Shown: in pieces, positions 56,204-64,000 of the stretch
Layout of the letters: the number at the start of each line of letters is the position of its first letter
Numbering within the stretch: the stretch's first letter is position 1
Source of the DNA: Pseudomonadaceae bacterium SI-3
GTDB lineage: Bacteria > Pseudomonadota > Gammaproteobacteria > Pseudomonadales > Pseudomonadaceae
Assembly (NCBI GenBank): GCA_004010935.1
Contig: CP026511.1
Location: forward strand, 3,286,001-3,350,000
Reading direction: 5' to 3'
Length of the DNA stretch: 64,000 bases
Notes under the pieces: generated by a model
Told to the model about the DNA's origin: nothing
Database searches by the model: none
The model's input: the letters and a program-made list of their open reading frames with translations, nothing else
Translations under genes and position numbers: made by a program

Positions 56204-57016
56204 TCAATCGTCCAGCGATGGCCCGATCATCTCCGCCAACTGTGGATAAACGCCCGGACAGGCGACGAGATACGGATTGCCAAGCAGTAGCCCGTCGTTA
56301 CGGAAGAAGTCATTGACCCGACCGCCCGCCTCCTTCACCAGCACCAGCCCCGCCATGCAGTCCCAGCTTTTCAGCTCGGTCTCGTAGTAACCGAGCAGCC
56401 GCCCCGCTGCCACGTAGGCGGTCATCAGCGCGCCGGAGCCATTGCGGAAGAACATGCCACCTTCGGCCAACAGCTTTTCCATGAACGGAATGAAGTGCTC
56501 TTTCCCGCGAGGATGAAAGGTGCCAGTTGCGGTCACGCCTTGGCCGACGTGGGTCGCCGCGCTGACTTTCAATGGGGTGTCGTTGACGAAGGCGCCCTTA
56601 CTCAAGCAACCATGAAACAGTTCATTGTGGTTGGGGTCGGCAATCGCACCGAGGTGCGGCTCACCGTCAATCAGCAGGCCGATCGACACGCACCAGTTAT
56701 GCAGGCCGTTGACGAAGCAGGCAGTGCCATCGATCGGGTCGATGACCCAGACGCAGCGGGCGCCCAGATCGGCCGAACCGCTTTCTTCCCCCAGGAATCC
56801 GTCCTCGGGAAAAAGCTGGGTCAGTCGCTCGCGGATAAAGGCTTCGATCTGCTTGTCGGCAATGCTGACCACATCCTGCAGGTCGTCGCCTTTGTGTTCG
56901 ATGGTCAGTGCCTCGCGCTTGCGGTAGAAGTCCATGCCAAGCTGCGCGGCCTCGAGGGCAAGGGCTTTGGCGCCGGCATAGCGCGCGTCGATATCGAGCA
57001 ATTGCTGGGAAGTCAT
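56204..57016 (-). CDS. inositol monophosphatase family protein
   Basis: A 270-residue Mg2+-dependent phosphatase of the IMPase/CysQ superfamily. Metal ligands are visible: Glu77-Glu78 in FLGEESG, Asp93 and Asp96 in VIDPIDGTACFVNG, and the C-terminal WDCMAG aspartate. The specific substrate (inositol phosphate, 3',5'-bisphosphonucleoside or histidinol phosphate) is not fixed by sequence; SuhB proper is a different, core gene. It is a single gene with its stop facing the repeat array. Confidence 0.9.
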   Translation of the reverse strand: MTSQQLLDIDARYAGAKALALEAAQLGMDFYRKREALTIEHKGDDLQDVVSIADKQIEAFIRERLTQLFPEDGFLGEESGSADLGARCVWVIDPIDGTACFVNGLHNWCVSIGLLIDGEPHLGAIADPNHNELFHGCLSKGAFVNDTPLKVSAATHVGQGVTATGTFHPRGKEHFIPFMEKLLAEGGMFFRNGSGALMTAYVAAGRLLGYYETELKSWDCMAGLVLVKEAGGRVNDFFRNDGLLLGNPYLVACPGVYPQLAEMIGPSLDD

Positions 57017-57095
57017 GTCCGTCCTGTGAAGCGGATGCGCGGTAGTCGCGCGGAAAGGCGGATTCTAGTCAATCGATCGCGATGGGCATACAGAG

Positions 57096-57123
57096 CGCCT
57101 TGGCTCACTGGCACGCCAAGGCG
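57096..57123 (-). terminator. hairpin downstream of the DUF2789 gene
   Basis: Perfect 8-bp arms CGCCTTGG / CCAAGGCG with a 12-nt loop, 45 nt past the DUF2789 stop codon on the minus strand and 80 nt before the next start. Likely ends that message. Confidence 0.5.
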
Positions 57124-57168
57124 TTGTCCACCTGACCTGACCGGCCAGGCGGAGCCGCCCGCTCCGAC

Positions 57169-57420
57169 TCAGGGCAATTCTTCGCCCTGCTCGTGCAGGC
57201 GCACGTTGAGTTCATCGACCACTGGCGCCCATTCGGCGTCGTCCATCAACAGCTCCTTGAGAAAGGAGCCCTGCGCTTCGCTCCAGAATGGCGCCTCGGA
57301 GACTTTCATATGATTGGGAATCGGGCGGTGGCTGGCGATGAATGCATCGATGCTGGCCGGGTCCGACGGCAGGCCGAGCTGTTCGAAAAGTGTACCGAGA
57401 TCTTTGTTAGGTAATTCCAT
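57169..57420 (-). CDS. DUF2789 family protein
   Basis: An 83-residue acidic protein. MELPNKDLGTLFEQLGLPSDPASIDAFIASHRP and the middle FWSEAQGSFLKELLMDDAEWAPVVDELN match the DUF2789 family of small pseudomonad proteins. No known function, no signal peptide. It stands alone. Confidence 0.85.
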   Translation of the reverse strand: MELPNKDLGTLFEQLGLPSDPASIDAFIASHRPIPNHMKVSEAPFWSEAQGSFLKELLMDDAEWAPVVDELNVRLHEQGEELP

Positions 57421-57610
57421 GAGCGGGCTCCATCAGGCTATGCAGAAAAATTCGACCGCCTCGCTGGCGATCCCTGTTCTAGATAGAGACGATGGAGTAC
57501 CGCACAGTTCAACCCGAAGCCGGCAAGGAGCCAAAGCCAGCGCTTTGTGGGTATCACGAGGGAGTCAAAAAACCCGCCGCAGCCAATGGGCTGCGACAGG
57601 TTACAAAGGG

Positions 57611-57871
57611 TCAGGCAGCCCTATCGAACAGCTGCCGTCCCTGATCGAGGCACTGATCGACCAGCCACTTGCCATGGGCGATGGATGCCCGCTGTGCCTG
57701 TTCGAGTTCCGCCATAAAGGCGTGCCCAACCGGAAGCGCCATGCGCCGGGTTGTCTGCCCCTGGGAATTGCTGATACGGCACCCGCCGGCCCAAGGGGTC
57801 GGTGTGCCGGGATGTTCCATTACCTCCGCGGTAATGACGTGATCACGGTACTCACACTGCATCATGGTCAT
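57611..57871 (-). CDS. small hypothetical protein
   Basis: An 86-residue protein with no recognised family. It begins TMMQCEYRDHVITAEVMEHPGT, has a mildly hydrophobic centre and an amphipathic C-terminal helix (AFMAELEQAQRASIAHGKWLVDQCLDQGRQLF). I chose the ATG at 57871 because AGGTGACACC lies directly upstream; the frame extends to 57964 without a good start. The amino-acid composition is that of a real small cytoplasmic protein of the pseudomonad type. Function unknown. Confidence 0.62.
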   Translation of the reverse strand: MTMMQCEYRDHVITAEVMEHPGTPTPWAGGCRISNSQGQTTRRMALPVGHAFMAELEQAQRASIAHGKWLVDQCLDQGRQLFDRAA

Positions 57872-58136
57872 GGTGTCACCTCGCCTGCTGGTGGCACGGG
57901 TTAGCCACTGGAGCTCGCCTACGTGCCTGATGATCCCCCTTTTCGTCATCCAATTGCCGCACATTCCCGAGCGCGCTACGGCGGCCCGGCATCCAATGCA
58001 GCTCCATGGGGTATAGCACAGGAACGAGCGCTCAGAGGCCCGGCCATCGGATCGACGGGGTCATGTGAGAACAGATGGCGAGGTGTAGCGAGGGGGCAGG
58101 CTTCGCGGGGCGATGCCTGCCTGTTGCGAGAGGACG

Positions 58137-58562
58137 TTAGGTATCAGAGCTGCGCAGCTGCTCGTCGGCAAGGAAGTCTTCTTCCAGCAAGGCGTCGCGA
58201 CCTTCCACTTCCAGGGTCTCGCCTTCCAGGGGAGTCGGCGCCGAGGCGCGCTTGCTGCGCAGCTTACCGAACTGGTGACTCAGCGCGTTGTTAAGCTTGT
58301 CGATGGCACCATCGACCGCCAGCTCAAGCGAGGCTGCTTTGTGCGTAACGGAAACGGGTTGTTGGCCCTTCGGCCGTGCCTCGATCTGGCAGCGCTTGTC
58401 CTGCGCGCCGGCCTTCACGCCGTTCTCGTCGTTCAGGTGCACCACGACGCGGGTGACTTCATCGTCGAATCGATCCAGCTTGTCGGCAACACTGCCACTG
58501 ACCCAATCTACGAGACGGGCGCTGCCTTCGATGTGGTTATCGCTATGAACTTGGATCTGCAT
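58137..58562 (-). CDS. HPF/RaiA-like ribosome-associated protein
   Basis: A 141-residue protein. The first 95 residues follow the HPF/YfiA (S30AE) domain: MQIQVHSDNHIEGSARLVDWVSGSVADKLDRFDDEVTRVVVHLNDENG and the end VDGAIDKLNNALSHQFGKLRSKR. The domain binds the 30S subunit and blocks translation in hibernation. The tail (residues 100-141) is acidic and unlike either short HPF or the dimerising long form. The canonical hpf gene in Pseudomonas lies next to rpoN, so this is a second paralogue, possibly stress induced. AAGGAAGAGCAT precedes the ATG. Confidence 0.8.
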   Translation of the reverse strand: MQIQVHSDNHIEGSARLVDWVSGSVADKLDRFDDEVTRVVVHLNDENGVKAGAQDKRCQIEARPKGQQPVSVTHKAASLELAVDGAIDKLNNALSHQFGKLRSKRASAPTPLEGETLEVEGRDALLEEDFLADEQLRSSDT

Positions 58563-58716
58563 ATGCTCTTCCTTCTACGCGATCTGGTAACCACCGTTCA
58601 GCCACAAACGGCCTGATCTAGGAATGCCACTATTGCGCAGAATAAGCAAGGCCAAGAAAGTCGCGTTTCGCTTGTGATCATCGGCCTGATGCAGCCGGAT
58701 CGTTACGAGACGTAAA

Positions 58717-59496
58717 TCAGCTGCCGGACGCCAGTTTCTTCTTCGGGTAGATATCGTAACGGCTCGATTTGCCCTCCAGGCTGTAGCCCGGATTTCGCCC
58801 GTCGATGGCCGGCGCCTTGCGTGGCCGCTTCACCACCACCCGGTGACTGGCCAGCGCCAGCGCCTGTTCGAGCAAGACGCCCGCATCCAGATCATCACCA
58901 ACAAAAGGCCGGAACAGGCGCATCTCCTTTTTCACCAGTGCGCTTTTTTCCCGGTGCGGAAACATCGGATCGAGATAGACGACCTGCGGCGGTTCGCCCT
59001 GCCAGTGCCCCATCAATTCGATGGCGTTGCCCTGCTGCAAACGCATGCATTCGACGATGGGCCGCACCTCGGCATCATCACGACCACGCCTCAGACCGTC
59101 TTCCAACAGTGCGGCAATCAGCGGCTGCCGCTCGAATAGCACCATTTCGCAGCCCAATGTCGCCAGCACGAACGCATCGCGCCCCAGGCCAGCCGTCGCG
59201 TCCAAGACGCTGGGACGGATGCCGGACTGGATGCCAACCGCCTTGGCGATCATCTGCCCGCTGCCCCCGCCGAACTGCCGACGATGCGCAGCACCGCCTT
59301 CGACGAAATCCACCCGCACCGGCCCTGGCGCGTTCGGCCCGAGCAACTGCAGCTGCAGACCGTCTTCCCCAAGCTGGAGCGCGAACTCCGCGTCGTCCGC
59401 TCGTATCGGCAAGCCCAGCCGCACCGCCCAGACGTCAGCCTCTTCGGCGAATCGAGGAGCGAGGGCTTCGACGCGAACCAACGGAGAAGAGGTCAT
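58717..59496 (-). CDS. rsmJ: 16S rRNA m2G1516 methyltransferase RsmJ
   Basis: A 259-residue SAM-dependent methyltransferase. The RsmJ family features are [18 protein letters not shown], the SAM-binding [20 protein letters not shown] and the catalytic [20 protein letters not shown], with the ending GKSSRYDIY. It methylates N2 of G1516 in 16S rRNA. It is part of the adk-side gene group on the minus strand, in an order usual for pseudomonads. Confidence 0.93.
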   Translation of the reverse strand: MTSSPLVRVEALAPRFAEEADVWAVRLGLPIRADDAEFALQLGEDGLQLQLLGPNAPGPVRVDFVEGGAAHRRQFGGGSGQMIAKAVGIQSGIRPSVLDATAGLGRDAFVLATLGCEMVLFERQPLIAALLEDGLRRGRDDAEVRPIVECMRLQQGNAIELMGHWQGEPPQVVYLDPMFPHREKSALVKKEMRLFRPFVGDDLDAGVLLEQALALASHRVVVKRPRKAPAIDGRNPGYSLEGKSSRYDIYPKKKLASGS

Positions 59497-59553
59497 AGGG
59501 AAACTCGGGGTCGGAAAAACGGCGCATTTTGCCAGAGGCGACGCCGGGCTGCC

Positions 59554-60246
59554 TCAGCGGCACATGCCGAAACCGCCCATATCCACATGAAAATGATCGT
59601 GATGGGCAGCGTTGTACTCAGGGCTCAGGGTGATCTTGAACGCATCACAGGCGGCTGCCTTGACCTCGCGGAGAAAGCGCGCCTTATCGTCGTCGCCGTT
59701 CCAGTCCCGCGCAACGGTAATGCGCGTGCCATCTTCCAGGCGAAACCCGGCCAGATCCAGCGCATTGGCCGAGGCGTGCTGACTGCGCCTGTTGCTTCGC
59801 GCAATGTTGCGGCAGGCGAAGCTGCCGAAATGATCGACTCGCGCAACCGGCTGACCGAAGATCCGCTGTGCTGCAGGCTGCAAACCATGTCGTTCAAACA
59901 TCGCATACGCCGCGGCCAGAGGACAGGTGGCCAGAAACGCGCCGTTGAAGCGAACTGCCGAACCGCTGACGCGAACAGCGTTCTCGACCGGGCAGCCAGG
60001 TTGCGGCGTGCTGTCGGGCACGGCCACGTAGTCTAGGTCGGACGTTTTCAAAGCCTGTTCACACAATGCACGATTCTGCTGCAGCCGTTGCAGTTTGTAG
60101 GAGGTCAGCAGGTTCGGCGCCTCGCGGATGTCCAAAGGTGCCCAAGGATTCCACTTCGCCGGGACATCGACGTGCCCGCGCCACACCGCGTAGGCAAACC
60201 CAGCCACTGCGACGAGTAGCAGCAGAAAGAAACGGCCAAATGTCAT
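59554..60246 (-). CDS. extensin-like family protein, membrane anchored
   Basis: A 230-residue protein with an N-terminal membrane helix (FFLLLLVAVAGFAYAVW) and an extensin-like C-terminal domain: GCPVENAVRVSGSAVRFNGAFLATCPLAAAYAMFE, HFGSFACRNI, SQHASANALDLAGFRL and HHDHFHVDMG. The conserved His/Asp pattern (SQHxxxNALD and HHDHFH) resembles zinc D,D-peptidases of the LAS type, so a peptidoglycan hydrolase role is plausible. Conserved cysteines probably form disulfides in the periplasm. Confidence 0.85.
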   Translation of the reverse strand: MTFGRFFLLLLVAVAGFAYAVWRGHVDVPAKWNPWAPLDIREAPNLLTSYKLQRLQQNRALCEQALKTSDLDYVAVPDSTPQPGCPVENAVRVSGSAVRFNGAFLATCPLAAAYAMFERHGLQPAAQRIFGQPVARVDHFGSFACRNIARSNRRSQHASANALDLAGFRLEDGTRITVARDWNGDDDKARFLREVKAAACDAFKITLSPEYNAAHHDHFHVDMGGFGMCR

Positions 60247-60306
60247 AGCCGTTTCGGCAACGTCGGGACGTGAAGGTTGCAGCGCTGGCGATTGCGGTCT
60301 GTGCTG

Positions 60307-61182
60307 TTAGCGTTCCTCAGCCACGCCGAGCAGGGAGAGCTGCGACTCGGTTTGCATGGGCGGCGCGGTCAGCGGTGGCAAGCCGGGTAGCCGCTCGCTG
60401 AGCTGCTCATGGAAGCGCATGGCCAGCTCGGGCGCCAGGCGATTGTCTGGGGTATGCAAGTAGACGTGTGGGCGCTTCCCTGCTTCGATCCATTCCGCGA
60501 CCTTGCCTAGCCAAGGCGCCATGAAGCGGTCATTGGCCTCCAATGCCGGATGCCCGACGAAGCGAAGCTGCGGAGACTCGCTGAACGCCGCCGGCCGCAC
60601 CGGCAGCCGTGGCTTCTTGCTCTGGGCATGCAGCAGAGCCGGATCGCTGGACTGGCAGCTGAACAGCGCGCGCGTGTCCATGCAGATTCGTTCGACACCC
60701 CGCTCATGCAGCAACCGGTTCAGCGCCCGCTCCTCCTCACCCTTGGCAAAAAAGGCACTATGGCGCACCTCCACGGCAAGCGGTCTGTCTAGCGTCTCGA
60801 TCAACTGCGCCAGCTCTGCCAGCCGAGCAGGGCCGAACGAAGCAGGCAGCTGCAGCCAGAATGGCGTCACCCGCGCGCCAAGCGGTGCCAACAAGGTGCG
60901 GAACGACCGGATCAGATCTTCGACTTCGTACAGGTTCGGCGCCTGACTGATCTCGCGAGGCAGCTTGGCGCAGAAGCGGAAACCCTCTGGCATCAGCGCT
61001 GCCCACCGCTCGATCTTCTGCACCGAAGGCCAGGCATAAAGTGTGGTATTGCCCTCGACCGTGTTGAATACGGAGCAATAGCGCGCAAGGTATTCACTGG
61101 CGGGCAAGCCCGGCGGATAGAGCGAGCCACGCCAGGCGGCATCGTTCCAGGAGGGACAGCCGAGAAAATAGGGAAGATTCAA
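60307..61182 (-). CDS. DUF72 domain protein (second copy in window)
   Basis: A 291-residue DUF72 protein. LGCPSWNDAAWRGSLYPPG, YCSVFNTVEGNTTLYAWPSVQKIERWA, FRFCAKLPREISQ, LQLPASFGPARL and AVEVRHSAFF follow the family order. It is about 40 residues longer than the copy at 25436 and clearly diverged, so not a recent duplicate. Function unknown; the fold is a TIM barrel. The next upstream gene ends 17 nt away. Confidence 0.85.
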   Translation of the reverse strand: MNLPYFLGCPSWNDAAWRGSLYPPGLPASEYLARYCSVFNTVEGNTTLYAWPSVQKIERWAALMPEGFRFCAKLPREISQAPNLYEVEDLIRSFRTLLAPLGARVTPFWLQLPASFGPARLAELAQLIETLDRPLAVEVRHSAFFAKGEEERALNRLLHERGVERICMDTRALFSCQSSDPALLHAQSKKPRLPVRPAAFSESPQLRFVGHPALEANDRFMAPWLGKVAEWIEAGKRPHVYLHTPDNRLAPELAMRFHEQLSERLPGLPPLTAPPMQTESQLSLLGVAEER

Positions 61183-61199
61183 ACGCGGTTCACTACGCC

Positions 61200-61562
61200 T
61201 CAGGCATAGAGGTCGAGGCCGAGCACTTCGTGAGCGTCCAGGTCAGCCGTGAAGCTGGCGGTGGTGCCATAGCTCTGCAACGCCTGGGTGGCGCGGCTGG
61301 TAAGCGGTCGCTCCATCATGGCTTCGAAGCGCGCCGGCATAAAATCACCGGAGATAACCGAACCGTAGTCAGTCGACTCGCTTTTATTGCGTCGTGCGAG
61401 GTGTTCGTAGGTGGCATCGGCTTGGCTAGCCGGTGTAACGATGGACTCGCGTGCCTGCTCCGCAGCCCTTTCGCTTTCGCGATAAGGGACCGGCGCACTG
61501 CCAGGGTGGGCAGGACGTTCAATGGGATAGGCAGAGGGGGCGAGACCGTTAAGGCGCATCAT
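61200..61562 (-). CDS. hypothetical protein
   Basis: A 120-residue polar protein, no signal peptide and no known domain. It begins MMRLNGLAPSAYPIERPAHPG and is predicted mostly disordered or helical, ending ADLDAHEVLGLDLYA. The ATG is preceded by CAGGTGA. It lies between tsaB (58 nt upstream) and the DUF72 gene (17 nt downstream), so it is probably co-transcribed with them. Similar small proteins occupy this place in pseudomonad genomes as I recall them; no function is known. Confidence 0.68.
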   Translation of the reverse strand: MMRLNGLAPSAYPIERPAHPGSAPVPYRESERAAEQARESIVTPASQADATYEHLARRNKSESTDYGSVISGDFMPARFEAMMERPLTSRATQALQSYGTTASFTADLDAHEVLGLDLYA

Positions 61563-61620
61563 TCACCTGTTCAAGTTCGCCGACTCTAGCGAGCCGCTCC
61601 GTAATTGGCAATGCCGCTTG

Positions 61621-62298
61621 TCACCGAGGGGCCTTGGGAGTGGCGACATTGTCACGCAGGTAGATCGGCTGGGCCTGATCGGCTTCCACCGCTTCCCCAC
61701 GCTGCCAGGCAAAGCCGGCCAACGTAAGCAGATCCAAAGCATGCGGTAGCAGGGTCGCGTCGCTCGCAGAGGGCTGAACGGCGAGACGCGCGCCATAACC
61801 CCAGCCCGTACCCGTACCGAACCATTGCCCTTCGCTTCCACGGGGAAGGCTGACCTGTTCCGGTGGCAACACCGCCTCGCTGCCGGCCAGCTGCATTTCA
61901 CCCTGCTGCGCCCGATAGCAACCCCAGTAGACCTCGTCCATGCGCGCGTCGATCGCCACCGCCACCTGCTCCGCACCCTGTTCGCGGTAAGCGCGCTGGG
62001 CGATGGTTGCCAGCGTCGAGACTGGCAGCACCGGCCGCTCCAGGGCGAACGCCAGGCCCTGCACCACACCAACGGCAATACGCACCCCGGTAAAAGCGCC
62101 GGGACCACGTCCGAATGCCAGGGCGTCTACTGCCGACAGCGCGATGCCCGCCTCGCTCAGGAGCGTCTGGATCATGGGTAGAAGACGCTGGGCATGCAGC
62201 CGCGGAATCACCTCATAATGGCTCAGCACCTGACCGTCATGCAGCAGCGCGACGGAGCAGGCTTCGGTGGCGGTATCCAGGGCCAGCAGCGTGGTCAT
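61621..62298 (-). CDS. tsaB: tRNA t6A biosynthesis protein TsaB
   Basis: A 225-residue protein of the ASKHA fold that partners TsaD and TsaE in making N6-threonylcarbamoyladenosine on tRNAs reading ANN codons. It shows LLALDTATEACSVALLHDGQ, the H-x-Q-type RLHAQRLLPMIQTLL, AFGRGPGAFTGVRIAVGVVQGLAFAL and VAIDARMDEVYW, all TsaB hallmarks. It is essential in many bacteria. A strong terminator separates it from adk. Confidence 0.95.
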   Translation of the reverse strand: MTTLLALDTATEACSVALLHDGQVLSHYEVIPRLHAQRLLPMIQTLLSEAGIALSAVDALAFGRGPGAFTGVRIAVGVVQGLAFALERPVLPVSTLATIAQRAYREQGAEQVAVAIDARMDEVYWGCYRAQQGEMQLAGSEAVLPPEQVSLPRGSEGQWFGTGTGWGYGARLAVQPSASDATLLPHALDLLTLAGFAWQRGEAVEADQAQPIYLRDNVATPKAPR

Positions 62299-62400
62299 CA
62301 GATGTTCCGGTCAGCAGGAAAAAGAGCGGCGATTGTAGCAGTTGCGCTTGGGCCGATTGAACAATGACGGCCCCGCCGTCCTGCAAATCTGGGAGAAACG

Positions 62401-62426
62401 AAAACGGCCCGCAAGCGGGCCGTTTT
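62401..62426 (-). terminator. strong intrinsic terminator, adk
   Basis: AAAACGGCCCGC and its exact complement with a 2-nt loop: a perfect 12-bp stem with flanking A and T runs, 16 nt past the adk stop. It would terminate transcription of adk on the minus strand and works in both directions. Confidence 0.9.
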
Positions 62427-62441
62427 GGGAATCAGGCGATA

Positions 62442-63089
62442 TCAGCTGAGCGCAGCCATCACCTTCGAGGTGATCTGTTCCACGGAACCGACGCCTTCGA
62501 CGCGGCTGCACTTCGGCGTGCCTTGGGCCGCTTCGAGGTTCTGATAGAACGCAACCAGCGGCTTGGTCTGGGAATGATAAAGGCTCAGGCGGTGGCGGAT
62601 GGTTTCTTCCAGATCGTCCTTGCGCTGAATCAGCTCTTCGCCTGTCAGGTCATCGACGCCAGGCACCTTTGGCGGGTTGTGCTCGGTGTGATAGACGCGA
62701 CCTGAAGCCGGATGCACACGGCGACCGGACAGGCGACCCACGATCTCTTCATCGTCTACTGCGATTTCCAGTACGTGGTCCAACTTGACGCCGGCATCAC
62801 GCAGCGCTTCGGCCTGTGGAATGGTGCGCGGAAAGCCATCGAAGAGGAAACCGTTGGCGCAATCGGGCTGCTGCAGACGCTCCTGGATCAGCGCGATGAT
62901 GATCTCGTCGGAAACCAGACCACCGCTATCCATCACGTCCTTGACCTGCAGGCCCAGGGGCGTGCCGGCCTTGACCGCTGCACGCAACATGTCGCCGGTG
63001 GAGATTTGCGGGACGGCGAACTTCTCGGTGATGAAGCGTGCCTGTGTGCCTTTCCCGGCACCCGGCGCTCCCAGCAGAATGACGCGCAT
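62442..63089 (-). CDS. adk: adenylate kinase
   Basis: A 215-residue long-form adenylate kinase that interconverts ATP + AMP and 2 ADP. It starts [17 protein letters not shown] (P-loop), then [27 protein letters not shown] and the LID region from [30 protein letters not shown], which has His/Ser/Asp in place of the zinc cysteines as in proteobacteria. ATG 63089 follows AGGACTCACTCC; a longer frame to 63137 is not used. Confidence 0.97.
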   Translation of the reverse strand: MRVILLGAPGAGKGTQARFITEKFAVPQISTGDMLRAAVKAGTPLGLQVKDVMDSGGLVSDEIIIALIQERLQQPDCANGFLFDGFPRTIPQAEALRDAGVKLDHVLEIAVDDEEIVGRLSGRRVHPASGRVYHTEHNPPKVPGVDDLTGEELIQRKDDLEETIRHRLSLYHSQTKPLVAFYQNLEAAQGTPKCSRVEGVGSVEQITSKVMAALS

Positions 63090-63344
63090 GGAGTGAGTCC
63101 TCAAGTTTGCAAAGGGATGCCGCCAGGATCGATGCAACGCACCCTCACCTCTGGCGAATCAAAAATTCTGGTTTGCCGCCATGCGACAAAAGGTTGAACA
63201 CGATACACAGCGCACAGAATGCAGACAAGCGGCGCCCATTGCGCCTTGGCATGCCGATCCCGCGCAGCGTGAGGGGCCGAGAAAATGCCGCTCACTGCCC
63301 ATGGTGGCGGTTGCCAGACGCCACCTGAGCGAGACTGCGAAGGA

Positions 63345-64000
63345 TCAACCAGTGTTGCGCAGCCCTGCGGCAATACCCGCGACGCTGACCAGCAAGGCCT
63401 GCTCCAGAGGGCTTTCCGCCGGACTTTGCTGTTGCCGTGAACGCGCCAGCAGTTCGGTCTGCATCAGATGCAGCGGATCGAGATAGGTGTTGCGCAGACT
63501 GAACGCCTCCAACGTTGTAGGGCTGTGCGCCAGCAGCTCTGACTGCTCGGTCAATTCAAGCACCGCCGCTACAGCCTGCGACAATCTGTCACGTAAATCG
63601 CGCCCCAACAGTTGTAGCTCTGCGCTGACCAGTCGCGCGTCGTAGCGTTCGGCTATTTCCGCGTCAGCCTTGGCCAGGACCATTTCGAGCATGTCGATGC
63701 GGGTGCTAAAAAACGGCCAGTGCTGGCGCATTGTCTTGAGGCGTTCACTTTCGCCTCGCTCCAGCGCCCCACGCAGCGCCTGCTCCCAGCCCAGCCAGGC
63801 GGGCAGCATCAGTCTTGTCTGGGTCCAGGCGAAGATCCAGGGGATCGCTCGCAGGCTTTCAACACCCCCTTCCCGGCGCTTCGATGGGCGGCTACCCAGC
63901 GGCAGACGCCCAAGCTCCTGTTCGGGCGTCGCCTGGCGGAAATACTCGACAAACTGCGGGTGATCGCGCACCACGCTGCGGTAGGTCGACACGCCGTCCG
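63345..64000 (-). CDS. ppc: phosphoenolpyruvate carboxylase, C-terminal part (partial)
   Basis: The last 218 or so residues of PEP carboxylase; the gene runs off the right edge. [35 protein letters not shown] holds the conserved C-terminal motif of the enzyme, [23 protein letters not shown] is the next conserved block, and the protein ends in the family's RNTG, which forms part of the aspartate allosteric site. It makes oxaloacetate from PEP and bicarbonate. It lies upstream of adk on the same strand, with a 255-bp gap. Confidence 0.96.
   Translation of the reverse strand, partial: DGVSTYRSVVRDHPQFVEYFRQATPEQELGRLPLGSRPSKRREGGVESLRAIPWIFAWTQTRLMLPAWLGWEQALRGALERGESERLKTMRQHWPFFSTRIDMLEMVLAKADAEIAERYDARLVSAELQLLGRDLRDRLSQAVAAVLELTEQSELLAHSPTTLEAFSLRNTYLDPLHLMQTELLARSRQQQSPAESPLEQALLVSVAGIAAGLRNTG

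Overview
The window looks like a chromosomal segment of a GC-rich gammaproteobacterium of the Pseudomonas group, most probably a Pseudomonas stutzeri-type (Stutzerimonas) genome. The basis is protein-level resemblance (PheC, SotB, GlpFKRD, RsmJ, TsaB, Adk and Ppc all read as Pseudomonas-type proteins), the adk-tsaB-...-rsmJ order at the right end, and several classes of Pseudomonas-style extragenic palindromes. I saw no tRNA, rRNA, transposase, integrase or CRISPR array.

Layout. 1-3000: the 3' end of a TonB-dependent receptor, then three small or medium inner-membrane iron-uptake genes (DUF3649, PepSY, DUF3325), the last two pairs overlapping by ATGA. 3308-11851: one giant gene for a cyclic beta-1,2-glucan synthase-type protein. 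12218-14332 (minus): a ferric-siderophore receptor with a Fur-box-like leader. 14668-19636: U32 rRNA-hydroxylation protein, a secreted PheC, a short RlpA-like lipoprotein and a soluble double-PAS chemoreceptor. 19795-22561 (minus): SotB exporter and a lipoprotein, separated by four tandem 234-bp units carrying long hairpins. 22802-28244: a stress-type SDR, a general-stress-like protein, dienelactone hydrolase, DUF72, MepA and a secreted hydrolase. 28409-34454: SUV3-like RNA helicase, a two-TM potassium channel with RCK domain, DUF1810, and an orphan FMN/Fe-S glutamate-synthase-like protein.

34775-40260 is a complete glycerol regulon: glpF-glpK, glpR and glpD, with GlpR-operator-like sites before glpF, glpR and glpD and a duplicated 190-bp repeat between glpR and glpD. 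40499-43243 is a plus-strand run of a Na/Pi symporter, a small coiled-coil protein, an orphan PstS-like binding protein and PpiC, suggesting a phosphate-scavenging unit without PstCAB. 43345-49014 holds a PilJ-type chemoreceptor, a STAS protein, a CAP-domain protein, a TauE exporter, a 28-residue membrane peptide and an MscS channel. 49165-54996 is a full tripartite RND efflux pump with overlapping genes and no adjacent regulator.

55091-64000: a DUF3597 protein, a five-unit 108-bp palindrome array, then an all-minus-strand stretch: inositol-monophosphatase family, DUF2789, a small hypothetical, an HPF-like protein, rsmJ, extensin-like, DUF72, a hypothetical, tsaB, adk and the 3' end of ppc.

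Most genes are ordinary core or envelope functions. The parts most worth a second look are the three families of structured tandem repeats, the phosphate symporter/binding-protein cassette, and the small membrane peptide at 47506-47592. I found no clear evidence for a wholly new multi-gene defence or biosynthetic system.
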